64,000 bases of DNA from CAVUXJ01 sp963814975 (GTDB lineage: Bacteria > Acidobacteriota > Vicinamibacteria > Vicinamibacterales > CAVVIG01). Below are positions 54,110 through 63,144 of the stretch, piece after piece (the stretch's first letter is position 1; each line of letters opens with the position of its first letter). The stretch spans positions 1 through 64,000 of the forward strand of contig CAWFFB010000035.1 of NCBI GenBank assembly GCA_963814975.1. The letters are read 5' to 3'. The notes below the pieces were generated by a model. The model saw only the letters and a program-made list of their open reading frames with translations. It was not told the origin of the DNA and made no database searches. The translations under genes were made by a program, and so were the position numbers.

Positions 54110-56266
54110 ATGAATTTTTCGCTGAAGCTTGTGGTCGGTGTGTTACTTGGCGTCGCCCTCGGTCTCTTCCTGGGCGAGCGTGTGGCCGTGCTGCAGGTCG
54201 TCGCGGACATCTACCTGAAGCTGCTGCAGATGACAGTTCTGCCCTACGTGACCCTGTCGCTCGTGGCCGGCCTCGGCGCCCTCCGCCTCGATCAGGCCAA
54301 GACGCTTGCGTTGCGCTGCGGCGCGCTGATGCTCGCGCTCTGGGGCCTGGCGCTCGCCGCCGTCTTTCTCTTTCCCCTGATCTTTCCGCGCATCGAAACG
54401 GCGTCGTTCTTCAGCACGACGCTCCTCGACGGGCGTGAGCCGATCGACTTCGTGAGCTCGTACATCCCGTCGAACCCCTTTGCCTCGCTGGCCAACAACG
54501 TGGTCCCGGCCGTCGTGCTCTTCAGCATCGTCCTCGGCGTGGCGCTCATCCCCGTGCCCGGGAAGGAGCGTCTGCTCGACGTGCTCCAGGTTGCGGGCGC
54601 CGCGGTGTCGAAAGCGACCGCCCTGATTGTGAGCCTGACACCGTACGGATTGTTCGCGGTCGCGGCGGTCGCGGCCGGTACCCTCGCGCTCGAGGATCTC
54701 GAGCGGGTCCAGGTGTATCTCATCGCCTACATCGTGATCTCGCTGTTCCTCAGCCTCTGGGTGCTCCCGGGCCTCGTGGCCGCGCTGACGCCGATCCCCT
54801 ATCGCGCCGTGCTCAACCGGACGCGCGATCCGCTGGTGACGGCGTTCATGACCGCCAGCCTGTTCATCGTGCTCCCGGCGTTGGCCGAGCAGACCAAGGC
54901 GCTGCTCCGCGAGCATGGCGGAGCGGACGCGTCCGACGAGGGGGTCGCCGACGTGATCGTGCCGGCCTCGTTCAATTTCCCGCATACAGGGAAGCTGCTG
55001 GCGATCAGCTTCGTGCTGTTTGCCGCGTGGTCGTCGGGTGCGTCTGTGCCAATCGGACAGTATCCGCAACTGGCCGCGACGGGGCTTCTGGTCCTGTTCG
55101 GCAGCGTGAACGGCGCGGTGCCGTTCCTGCTCGATACCTTCGGCATCCCGGCCGACACGTTTCAGCTGTTCCTCACGACCGGCATCGTCAACGCGCGGTT
55201 CGGGACGCTGGTCGCGGCGGTCCACACGCTGACGCTAGGGCTGCTCGGTACCTGCGCCATCGCCGGCCTTCTGGAGGTGAGCGCGCGGAAACTGTTGCGC
55301 TACGGCGTCATCACTGCCACGCTGGCCCTCGTCCTCGTCGTCTCCACGCGCGCCATCGCGGCGCGCGCCGTCGGCGGAAGCTACGAGGGCGATCGGGCGC
55401 TGATGACGATGACGATGCTGCGGGAATACCCGCCGGCACGAACCTCCCAGGACGTGGACGAAATGCGTCGAGCGTCCCCCGACGGTGTCGCGGCCGGCGG
55501 CTCGATCGAGCGGATACGTGCGCGTGGCGTGCTGCGGGTCGGCTACCTGCCCGACAGCCTGCCGTTTGTTTTCGTCAATGCCAGAGGCGATCTCGTCGGG
55601 TTCGACGTCGAGATGGCGCACGTTCTCGCGGCCGATTTGGGCGTGGCGCTGACGCTGACGCCGGTCTCCCGCCGCGATCTCGCTGCCGATCTCGATGGCG
55701 GCGTGTGCGACCTCGTGATGTCCGGCGTCGCCGTCACGACTGAACGAGCGGCGCAGATGGCATTTTCGGCGTCGTACCTGGACGAAACGCTGGCGTTCAT
55801 CGTCCCAGACAGCATGCGCGAGCCGTTCTCGAGCTGGGACTCGATCCGGTCGCGGGGCCGGCTGCGGATCGGCGTCATGCCACTGCCGACCTACATCGCC
55901 AAAATCCGGCGGGAGCTGCCCGACGTCGAGCTCGTGCCCATCGACGCCCTCGACGAGGTTTTCGGGGACAAGCCGATCGGGTTCGACGCGGTCGCACTGA
56001 CCGCCGAGCGCGGCTCCGCGTGGACGCTGCTGCACCCGCAATACTCGGTCGCGGTGCCGGGGCCGCCGCCGATCAAGGTCCCCCTGGCATACCCAATCGC
56101 GGCTCGCGACGAGGCGCTGGCGAAGCTGGTGAGCACCTGGATCGAGCTGAAACAGAAAGACGGCACGATCGACGCCCTGTTCGCGCACTGGATCCTGGGC
56201 CGGGACGCCTCGGTCCGCCGGCCGCGGTGGTCGGTGATCCGGAATGTGCTGCGTTGGGTCGCCTGA
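54110..56266 (+). CDS. dicarboxylate/amino-acid:cation symporter fused to a periplasmic solute-binding domain
   Basis: 718 residues. Residues 1-420 are a DAACS/GltP-type carrier: VLPYVTLSLVAGLGAL, NPFASLANNVVPAVVLFSIV (the serine-rich/HP1-like region), SLTPYGLFAVAAVAAGTL and VIVPASFNFPHTGKLLAISF. The final TM is LLRYGVITATLALVLVVSTR. After a 45-residue linker, residues 464-700 are an SBP_bac_3 domain: IRARGVLRVGYLPDSLPFVF, VNARGDLVGFDVEMAHVLAA, GGVCDLVMSGVAVTTERAAQ, MAFSASYLDETLAFIV. If the last helix ends outside, the binding domain faces the periplasm. Typical DAACS carriers have about 430 residues. The likely ligands are acidic amino acids or C4 dicarboxylates. It starts a rightward run with a small membrane protein and two sensor kinases. 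Confidence 0.88.
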   Translation: MNFSLKLVVGVLLGVALGLFLGERVAVLQVVADIYLKLLQMTVLPYVTLSLVAGLGALRLDQAKTLALRCGALMLALWGLALAAVFLFPLIFPRIETASFFSTTLLDGREPIDFVSSYIPSNPFASLANNVVPAVVLFSIVLGVALIPVPGKERLLDVLQVAGAAVSKATALIVSLTPYGLFAVAAVAAGTLALEDLERVQVYLIAYIVISLFLSLWVLPGLVAALTPIPYRAVLNRTRDPLVTAFMTASLFIVLPALAEQTKALLREHGGADASDEGVADVIVPASFNFPHTGKLLAISFVLFAAWSSGASVPIGQYPQLAATGLLVLFGSVNGAVPFLLDTFGIPADTFQLFLTTGIVNARFGTLVAAVHTLTLGLLGTCAIAGLLEVSARKLLRYGVITATLALVLVVSTRAIAARAVGGSYEGDRALMTMTMLREYPPARTSQDVDEMRRASPDGVAAGGSIERIRARGVLRVGYLPDSLPFVFVNARGDLVGFDVEMAHVLAADLGVALTLTPVSRRDLAADLDGGVCDLVMSGVAVTTERAAQMAFSASYLDETLAFIVPDSMREPFSSWDSIRSRGRLRIGVMPLPTYIAKIRRELPDVELVPIDALDEVFGDKPIGFDAVALTAERGSAWTLLHPQYSVAVPGPPPIKVPLAYPIAARDEALAKLVSTWIELKQKDGTIDALFAHWILGRDASVRRPRWSVIRNVLRWVA

Positions 56267-56285
56267 CGGGCGACGGAGGAGATCC

Positions 56286-56570
56286 ATGGCGAGAGAGCTC
56301 AGGGTCCCCAAGGTGTCCGACGAGCAGATGAAGGATCTGAAGCGCGCACTGCGCGCCGGCGGCGTGATTCAGGCCGGGATCGTGTTCGGAGGCGAGCGGC
56401 TGGCGCTTGCGGTGCTCTCGTTTGCTGCCCTGAACATCGTGCTGACCGGATTCTGGTTGGGAGTCGTCGCGATGCTGAACGTGTCGCTCGCGCGCAAACA
56501 GTCCGCCGGTTTCCGGTCACGTCGGCGGCTCCGTCCGGTGCCGGGCCAGGCCCGAAGGCAGGGATCGTGA
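56286..56570 (+). CDS. small membrane protein
   Basis: 94 residues after a strong GGAGGAG site. A charged N-terminus (MARELRVPKVSDEQMKDLKR) is followed by one or two TM helices (LALAVLSFAALNIVLTGFWL) and a basic tail. It lies 20 bases after the symporter-fusion gene and before the kinase gene. No family recognised; the position suggests an accessory part of the transporter. Confidence 0.55.
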   Translation: MARELRVPKVSDEQMKDLKRALRAGGVIQAGIVFGGERLALAVLSFAALNIVLTGFWLGVVAMLNVSLARKQSAGFRSRRRLRPVPGQARRQGS

Positions 56571-56691
56571 CCTGAGGCGTATACCCAAGCGAGCCAGCCA
56601 CTTGCCGTCGCTCCACGTGCCTGGGTCGTCGCGGGTGCGCGTAAATCCCGTGCATCTGTAAAACTTTACAGCCTTCATCAGGGCCGGTCCG

Positions 56692-58617
56692 ATGCTAGTA
56701 TCGGGGCTGGTTCCCTTGTTTCATTCGTATTTTCTGACCTCTTTGCTCCCTGTCGGGGATGGCGGACGCAGTGTTGGCCCTGTGCATTCTGGCAGGTGCC
56801 GCATCGACCAGCGTCTGGCTGTGCGCCGATGCCCCGCGGCGGCCTGGGGCCTCGCGATCGGTTTGTGCGTCTTGGGAGGAGTTGTGCCGGCCGAGCCCGC
56901 CGCTCCGAAGAACGTGCTCATCCTGTCCGAAGGGCCCGTCCTGCCTCATGGCGTCGTGCTGGGGGAGACCCTGGTCGGGGTGCTCCGGCACGACGGAGCG
57001 GAGCCCGTGAACGTCTACGAGGAGCTGATCGACCGAATCAGGCTGGACAGCGACGAGTACGACCGGGAGCTCGTGACCTTCTACAACGCCAAGTATGGCA
57101 CTGCGGCGCCTGTCCTCATCATCGCGATTACGGAACCGGCGCTCGATTTCGTGCTGCGTCACCGGCACGAGCTGTTTCCGAGCGCCGCGCTCCTGTTCGG
57201 AGCCGTCGATGAGCGGGCACTCCGCGCTCGCAATCTCGGCGCGAACGTCACGGGAGTGTTCAGCCCCCTTGACGCGCGCAGGACGCTCGAGGCGGCGCTC
57301 ACCCTGCATCCTGCGACGCGCCACATCCTCGTCGTCGGGGGAACGTCGCGGCTCGACCGAGGATATATAGAAGTAGCCCGAGAGGACTTACGTGGCGTCA
57401 AGTCGAGTGCTGCCATCACATACATCACGGACAAACCATTGCACGAGGTCCTCGACGCCGTCGCCGCGCTCCGCGACGACGCGCTGGTGCTGTTTTTGAG
57501 CATGCAGTCTGACGGCGATGGCGTAGCGAGAACGGGCCCCGAAGTCCTCGCAGCGCTGCGACGCGCGGCGAGAGTTCCGATTTACGGCACGTCGAGAAAT
57601 TTCCTTGGTCGTGGCGTCGTCGGCGGTGTGCTCATGGACATGGAGCGCCACGGGTTGGACCTGGGACAGCGCGCTCGCCAGATCCTGGCCGGCTCTCGGG
57701 CAGCTGACCTCGCCCCAATGCGGTCGCTGAACATGGTGGGCTTCGATTGGCACGAACTGCGGCGGTTCGGCGTTGACGAAGCGCGGCTCCCGGTGGGCGC
57801 CGTCGTCGTAAACCGCGAGCCCAGTCTCTGGGAGACGTACAAGCGAACCGTCATCGTCATTGGGGCGGTGCTGGCCGGACAGTTCCTGTTGATCGGCGGC
57901 CTTTTTGTTCAGGGGCGGCGGCGCCGGCGCGCCGAGCTGGCGCTCAGCAGCTTGAGCGGACGTCTGCTATCGGCGCAGGAAGACGAGCGCCATCGGATCG
58001 CGCGGGAGCTGCACGACAATTTGGGCCAGCAAGTGGCGCTGCTCTCAATCGAGATCGAGCAGGTGGGGTTGTCGGTCCGGTCCCCTGCGGCGGTGGCGCG
58101 TTCCATACGCCAGCTCTGCGAACGGACCGCAGAGATTTCGAACGAGATCCACAATATTTCCCATCGTTTGCACTCGTCGAAGCTGGAGGCCCTCGGCCTC
58201 GTGGCGGCCATCCGCGGGCATTGTCGCGAGGTCCTGGCGCAGGGCGTTCAGGTACATTTTTCGGACGCTGCTGTACCACGGTCGGTGTCGCCCGAAGTGC
58301 AGCTCTGCCTGTTCCGCATCGTCCAGGAGGGCTTGAACAACGTCGTCAAGCACAGCGGCGCCCCTGAGGCGCGCGTGCAACTGAGCGGTGCGAGCGATGC
58401 ACTCATGCTCACCATCGCGGACTTCGGCCGCGGGTTCAACGTAGGCGCTGCGGCTAGCCGCGATGGCCTGGGGCTCGAGAGCATGCGCGAGCGCCTGCGG
58501 CTGATTGGCGGCGAGTTGACCATAAGGTCCCAAGCCGGTGAAGGCACCCGGATCGACGCGCGCGTGCCGCTCCGAATCTCGCAGAGTCAGTCGGCCGACT
58601 CAGTACGCGTCGCGTAG
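56692..58617 (+). CDS. NarL-type sensor histidine kinase with an ABC-type binding-protein sensor
   Basis: 641 residues. After a TM or signal near residue 55, residues 75-360 form a periplasmic domain of the ABC-transporter-substrate-binding (PF04392) type: VLILSEGPVLPHGVVLGETL, APVLIIAITEPALDFVLRHR, NLGANVTGVFSPLDARRTLE, HILVVGGTSRLDRGYIEVAR. One TM follows at 385-405. The HisKA_3 domain has RIARELHDNLGQQVALLSIE with phospho-acceptor His441, and the HATPase domain has FRIVQEGLNNVVKHSG, then DFGRGFNV and GLGLESMRERLRLIGGEL. The real start could be a GTG downstream of 56692. A paralogue with a different sensor follows at 58883. Bases 58618-58882 are intergenic. Confidence 0.9.
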   Translation: MLVSGLVPLFHSYFLTSLLPVGDGGRSVGPVHSGRCRIDQRLAVRRCPAAAWGLAIGLCVLGGVVPAEPAAPKNVLILSEGPVLPHGVVLGETLVGVLRHDGAEPVNVYEELIDRIRLDSDEYDRELVTFYNAKYGTAAPVLIIAITEPALDFVLRHRHELFPSAALLFGAVDERALRARNLGANVTGVFSPLDARRTLEAALTLHPATRHILVVGGTSRLDRGYIEVAREDLRGVKSSAAITYITDKPLHEVLDAVAALRDDALVLFLSMQSDGDGVARTGPEVLAALRRAARVPIYGTSRNFLGRGVVGGVLMDMERHGLDLGQRARQILAGSRAADLAPMRSLNMVGFDWHELRRFGVDEARLPVGAVVVNREPSLWETYKRTVIVIGAVLAGQFLLIGGLFVQGRRRRRAELALSSLSGRLLSAQEDERHRIARELHDNLGQQVALLSIEIEQVGLSVRSPAAVARSIRQLCERTAEISNEIHNISHRLHSSKLEALGLVAAIRGHCREVLAQGVQVHFSDAAVPRSVSPEVQLCLFRIVQEGLNNVVKHSGAPEARVQLSGASDALMLTIADFGRGFNVGAAASRDGLGLESMRERLRLIGGELTIRSQAGEGTRIDARVPLRISQSQSADSVRVA

Positions 58618-58882
58618 GGTTCTGCCAGCCTAGGCGAAACTCAAATGATCCACTTGATAGGATGAGCAGAAACACCGGCGCGTCCACGGTATTTCATTCA
58701 TGGATATTTCATTTATGGATCTGTCTGCATCTGCTGTCTGCGGGAATCGGGCTCTGGGCCGCGGCGTTGTCTTCAGTGGCACCCCCCTTGGCTGTATCCG
58801 CCGCGGGACCGGCATGAACGGCAACGAGGTAGAAGGTATCCGGGTCGGCACGATTCGCCCTTGAAGGAGGAACACTGAGATC

Positions 58883-60682
58883 ATGAGCTGGGTCACCATC
58901 ATCTGGTCGATGATCGCGTCGGCGTGTCTCACGCTGGCGGCGATCTATTGGCTGGTGTGGTATCGCAACCGCACCGCCTGGGCAAATCTGCTCTTTTCCA
59001 TCACGGCGGTCTCGACCGCGGGCATGGCCTTCTGTGAATTGACGATGATGCGGGCGGCGACGCCTGGTGAACTCGCGGCGACCATGAGATGGGGGCACGT
59101 GCCGCTGTTTTTCTGGCTCGTGTCGATTACCTGGTTCGTGTGGCTCTATCTGGGTACCGGACGACGATGGCTTGTATGGGCCGTCGTGGGGCTGCGCGCG
59201 TGCTCGTTGTTGCTCAATTTCACAGTGGGGCAGAATCTCAACTACCGCGAGGTGACGGCCTTGCGGCACGTCCAGTTCCTCGGGGAACCGGTCACGGTTC
59301 CGGGAGGCGTCCCCAATCCGTGGATGCTGGTCGGCCATCTGGGTGCGTTGCTGCTCCTTATCTTCGTCGCCGATGCCAGCGTCAGCGCCTGGCGGTGGGG
59401 CGACCGCCGGAAGGCGCTGACGGTCGGCGGGACCATCGGGTTCTTTGTTCTGTTCGGACTCAGTCAGTCAATCCTCATTTATTGGGCGAACGTCCAGATG
59501 CCGATTACCCTGAGCCTGTTGTACATGGGGCTGGTTTCGGCGATGGGGTACGAGTTGAGCCGTGAGGTGCTCCGCGCTTCGCAGCTTGTCCAGGAGCTCC
59601 AGGTGAGCGAGGCGGGGCTCCGCGAGAGCGAGGCGCGCATGAGCCTGGCCGTCGATGTCGCCGACTTCGGCATCTGGATCCGGGACCTCGTGCGACACGA
59701 AGTGTGGGCGAGCGAGAAATGGCGGGAACTATTTGGCTTCGCGCTGTCGGAGTCTCTCGAATTCAACGCCATCCTGAACCGGCTGCACCCCGACGACCGC
59801 GAGGCGCTCCAGCAGGCTCATGCGATGGCGGTTGCGGGTGCGGATGGCGGCCGATATCAGACGGAATACAGGCTGATGCTGCCGGATGGTGCGACCCGGT
59901 GGATCTCGTCCCAGGGCCGTGTCGAATGCGACGCCACCGGCCAGCCGGTCCTGATCCGTGAAGCCTCTCGGGAGGTCACCCTGCAGAAACGCGCCGAGCT
60001 CGCCCTCCGTACGCTGAGCGGCCGCCTGCTGTCGGCCCAGGAGGAGGAGCGCCGCCGGATCGCGCGCGAACTGCACGACAACCTGGGCCAGCAGGTCTCG
60101 CTCCTCGCCATCGAGATCGAGCAGGCGGCGTTGCTCCCGGAGTCCCGGAGCGTTGTAGCGGGGTCGCTGCGACAGCTCGCCGCGCGGACCGCGGAGATTT
60201 CTTCGGAGATTCACAACCTGTCCCACCGGCTCCACTCGGCGAAGCTGGAGGCGCTTGGCCTTGCGGTGGCCGTTCAGGGACATTGCCGCGAGCTGCGCGG
60301 CCAAGGTCTTCAAGTCACGTCCCTGGTCGAGAACGTGCCCGGCGCGTTGTCGTACGACGTCGCGCTGTGCCTGTTCCGCGTCGTTCAGGAAGGGCTGAAC
60401 AACGTGATCAAGCACAGCGGCGCCGACGCGGCGCAGGTGTCGCTCCGGGGCACGAGCGACGCGCTCATGTTGAGCATCGTGGACTCCGGCCGCGGGTTCG
60501 AAAAGGCTGATTCCGCCGGTCGCATGGGCTGGGTCTGGCCAGCATGCGCGGAGCGGCTGCGGTTGATTGGCGGCGAGGTGACGATCAGGTCGAGACCTGG
60601 GCGCGGGACGACAATCGATGCGCGCGTGCCACTCGCGCCGGAGGGGCGCCTGACCGCCGCCGAAACCGTAGCGCTGGCGTAG
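58883..60682 (+). CDS. NarL-type sensor histidine kinase with 7TM and PAS sensor domains
   Basis: 599 residues. Residues 1-220 hold seven TM helices of the histidine-kinase 7TM type (IASACLTLAAIYWLVWYRNR, FLVSITWFVWLYLG-like segments), residues 245-365 a PAS/PAC domain (VADFGIWIRDLVRHEVWASE, FNAILNRLHPDDREALQQAH). The HisKA_3 helix has RIARELHDNLGQQVSLLAIE (His398) and the ATPase domain FRVVQEGLNNVIKHSG and DSGRGFEKAD. The expected GLGLASMRERLRLIGG appears as GRMGWVWPACAERLRLIGG: the DNA still encodes GLGLASMR, but one frame away, between compensating one-base changes (60521-60553). The strong GAAGGAGGAA site upstream sets the start. Confidence 0.88.
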   Translation: MSWVTIIWSMIASACLTLAAIYWLVWYRNRTAWANLLFSITAVSTAGMAFCELTMMRAATPGELAATMRWGHVPLFFWLVSITWFVWLYLGTGRRWLVWAVVGLRACSLLLNFTVGQNLNYREVTALRHVQFLGEPVTVPGGVPNPWMLVGHLGALLLLIFVADASVSAWRWGDRRKALTVGGTIGFFVLFGLSQSILIYWANVQMPITLSLLYMGLVSAMGYELSREVLRASQLVQELQVSEAGLRESEARMSLAVDVADFGIWIRDLVRHEVWASEKWRELFGFALSESLEFNAILNRLHPDDREALQQAHAMAVAGADGGRYQTEYRLMLPDGATRWISSQGRVECDATGQPVLIREASREVTLQKRAELALRTLSGRLLSAQEEERRRIARELHDNLGQQVSLLAIEIEQAALLPESRSVVAGSLRQLAARTAEISSEIHNLSHRLHSAKLEALGLAVAVQGHCRELRGQGLQVTSLVENVPGALSYDVALCLFRVVQEGLNNVIKHSGADAAQVSLRGTSDALMLSIVDSGRGFEKADSAGRMGWVWPACAERLRLIGGEVTIRSRPGRGTTIDARVPLAPEGRLTAAETVALA

Positions 60683-60736
60683 ATGACGATCGGTTCCGGG
60701 AGGTCGGCGGACCGTGCACAGCCGGGGCCGTCGACG

Positions 60737-61141
60737 CTACGACGCCACCGCCATCCGTTCCCGTCCGCCGCGCAGTGTTTCCGACGGCGTTTCGCCGAAC
60801 ACCGATTTGTAGGTGCTGGCGAATCGCCCGAGCTCGAAGAAGCCGTAATCGGTGGCAATGGTGGTGACGGCCCCGCGCGTGCCGTTGGCATCGCTCAAGG
60901 CGCGCCGCACGTCGGTCAGCCGTGCGCGCAGCGCCCAGCGCTTGGGACTCATGCCGCGCACGTCGTAGAAGGCGTTGCGCAGGCTGCGTTCGCTGACGCC
61001 GGCGACCTGACAGAGCTGCGCGATCGACACCCCTTGGCCGGCGCGCGCGCGCAGCAGGGCCTCGGCCCGATCGACCACCTGCCGCCGTGACGTGAGCGCC
61101 TGTGTGCTGTGACGGACACTTGTTGAAGCCATGCTCGGCAA
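60737..61141 (-). CDS. AraC-family DNA-binding protein without a sensor domain
   Basis: 134 residues made up of the double helix-turn-helix of AraC regulators: VSIAQLCQVAGVSERSLRNA, FYDVRGMSPKRWALRARLTD and TIATDYGFFELGRFASTYKS, VFGETPSETLRGG. Such proteins usually have a 150-200-residue N-terminal domain; here only a short RQVVDRAEALLRARA helix precedes. It could be a natural short form or a truncated gene. It is divergent from the LuxR-type regulator 245 bases away. Confidence 0.8.
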   Translation of the reverse strand: MPSMASTSVRHSTQALTSRRQVVDRAEALLRARAGQGVSIAQLCQVAGVSERSLRNAFYDVRGMSPKRWALRARLTDVRRALSDANGTRGAVTTIATDYGFFELGRFASTYKSVFGETPSETLRGGRERMAVAS

Positions 61142-61385
61142 TTTAGCGGGCCGCTGAGCCCCAGGTTAACTGACGGAAGTGGCAGAATTGACAGGTAAAA
61201 AGTGACAGGGGGGGAGTAACGCCACCGCCCTCCCATCGTCATGCCGAATCTGCATAGCCCGTGACGCGGCGACCCTTTAATGTTGGCCGACGCCGCGGGC
61301 AGGCTACGGGGACGGGGCAATCGGCGGTCGGATTCGATGAGCCCTTCGATACGTAGGATGTTCGGTCTGGACACTCACTGACAAC

Positions 61386-62014
61386 ATGGCCGGTCCCCGG
61401 TCCTACTGGCTGACGATCATAACCTGCTTCTCGGCGCGTTTGAGAAGCTGCTGGCTCCCGAATGCGAGATCGTCGGGACCGCAACCGACGGGCGGGCGCT
61501 CGTCGTCGAAGCGCAGCGGCTGAAACCGGATGTGGTCGTCCTCGATATCGCGATGCCGCTCTTGAACGGGCTCGATGCCGGACGTCAAATCAAACAGCTG
61601 CAGAAGAGCACGAAGCTGGTGTACGTCACCATGAACGAAGACTCGGACCTGGCCGCCGAGGCGTTTCGCGCCGGCGCGTCGGCCTACCTGCTGAAGCGGT
61701 CCGCGGCCTCGGAGCTGCTTCTCGCGATCCGCGAGGTGATGATGGGGCGGTCGTACGTGACCCCCCTCGTCACCGAAGGGTTGGTCGGGTCCTTCATGGA
61801 CGCGGCCAACCGGAAGCCGTCGCACGACCTGACGCCGCGGCAGCGCGAGGTGCTGCAGTTGCTCGCCGAGGGCCATTCGATGAAACAGGTGGCCGCGCTG
61901 CTGAACGTCACGCCGCGCACGGTCGCCTTTCACAAGTACCGGATGATGGAGCAGCTCAACATCCGGTCGAACGCCGAGCTGATTCAGTTCGCGGTCATCC
62001 ACCATCTCGTCTAG
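61386..62014 (+). CDS. NarL/LuxR-family response regulator, one frame break at the start
   Basis: About 209 residues: receiver with VLLADDHNLLLGAFEKLLAP, the phospho-Asp in VVVLDIAMPLLNGL and the switch Lys in SAYLLKRSA, then the LuxR helix-turn-helix LTPRQREVLQLLAEGHSMKQ, VAALLNVTPRTVAFHKYRMM. The natural N-terminus MAGPRVLLADDHN needs one more G in the run CCCCGG near 61400; as written, the ATG at 61386 is out of frame with the rest and the in-frame region has no start. It is the only complete response regulator here and the likely partner of one or both NarL-type kinases. Confidence 0.85.
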
Positions 62015-62070
62015 GAATCGCACGCCGGTGAACAAGCACACCGACACCTCTTACGGTTGGTCCAACGGAC

Positions 62071-62583
62071 TCAGACCCCGAGCGGCGCCACGCCATACGC
62101 GCGCGCCAAATCGTTGACGCCCGTTCGGAGCAATGCCCACAGCCTGGCCGCGTCGGGCCCGTAGCTGCCACGCGCGACGACCTGATTGATCTTTCGCGCA
62201 TCGTCGACCACATTCTCCACCTGACCTTTCGTTTCCATCCACTTGTCGGTCGGGTCGAACTTTCGCCGCAAGCGATTGGTCGATCGGTTCAGATCGCCGA
62301 GCGCATCGTCCAGGTCGTCCTTCTTGCTGCTGGCCGCGGCCTTCTGATTCTCGGTGGCCCCTTGCCGCTTGCGGCGGCCTGACGCCTGGGCCGTGGACGA
62401 AGCGTCGCGCGCATTGTCGCCTCGTTTCTCGAGGTAGTCCCTGAACTCGTCCACGCCGTTTTCGACTTTGCTGATCAGGTTCCCCACCTGAGCCTTTGCC
62501 ATCATCTGAGCGGACGCCGGCCGCTCTGTCACTCCGATCGAGACGATGACCAATGCGACGGTAGCGCAGGCAATTCGGTGCAT
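62071..62583 (-). CDS. secreted helical protein, unknown function
   Basis: 170 residues: signal peptide (IACATVALVIVSIGVTERPA), then a highly charged helical region: AKAQVGNLISKVENGVDEFR, DYLEKRGDNARDASSTA, a basic patch GRRKRQ, DDLDDALGDLNRSTNRLRRK, VENVVDDARKINQVVARGSY and a more hydrophobic end. Probably a periplasmic coiled-coil protein. The family is known only as hypothetical proteins of soil bacteria. Confidence 0.65.
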   Translation of the reverse strand: MHRIACATVALVIVSIGVTERPASAQMMAKAQVGNLISKVENGVDEFRDYLEKRGDNARDASSTAQASGRRKRQGATENQKAAASSKKDDLDDALGDLNRSTNRLRRKFDPTDKWMETKGQVENVVDDARKINQVVARGSYGPDAARLWALLRTGVNDLARAYGVAPLGV

Positions 62584-63144
62584 GTTCGGCTCCCTTTCAA
62601 CGGTCGGAACTCGCGCCGGAGACTACTTGGGACTGTAGGCGACTGAGCCCAGAGGGGGCTATGCAGTTTCGGCAGCGGTGAAGCGTTGTCGGAGGGCTGA
62701 GGTGTCAGCAACTCGACATGACGGTGAATAACGGCCGACCTGATCGCATCGGCGTTGAAAGCCGGCGAGTCCGCGACCGGTCAGGGTGCGCCGCAGCAGA
62801 GCCACCTGGACTACGATGACTTCGTGAATCCGACGGCGGTGTCGTCCGGCTTGCCGGAACTGCATAGCACCCTCGACTGCGTCTTACTAAGCTCGAGTCC
62901 TGTCCGAGGCCCGTGCACCGAAGGAGTGCGCTGGATCGTTCTGAAGGCTCCCTTCACCATATCCAGCGAAGACCTGGCCCGGTACGACGAGCGAATTCAC
63001 TTCAGCGCGCGGCCGGTACAGCGGTTCTCCCGCTAGATCCGAAAGAACCATTTCGTCAGCGCGTCGGCCGTTGGACACGGCTGTTGCGATGAGGAACAAG
63101 GCAAGGCGGTCGAACATGAAACCATCTCTCGAAGCACGGCTGTG
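62584..63144. other. intergenic stretch with a doubtful small minus-strand gene
   Basis: A minus-strand frame starting at the ATG at 63117 reads MFDRLALFLIATAVSNGRRA, then MVLSDLAGEPLYRPRAEVNS, which resembles a signal peptide and short mature part, but the ribosome site is weak and no family is recognised. The rest shows nothing. Confidence 0.25.

Noticed and set aside
54143..55225. A 360-codon minus-strand frame antisense to the symporter fusion
   Set aside because: Its sequence is dominated by charged residues (HDEQRR) with no domain; the plus strand encodes a recognisable carrier.
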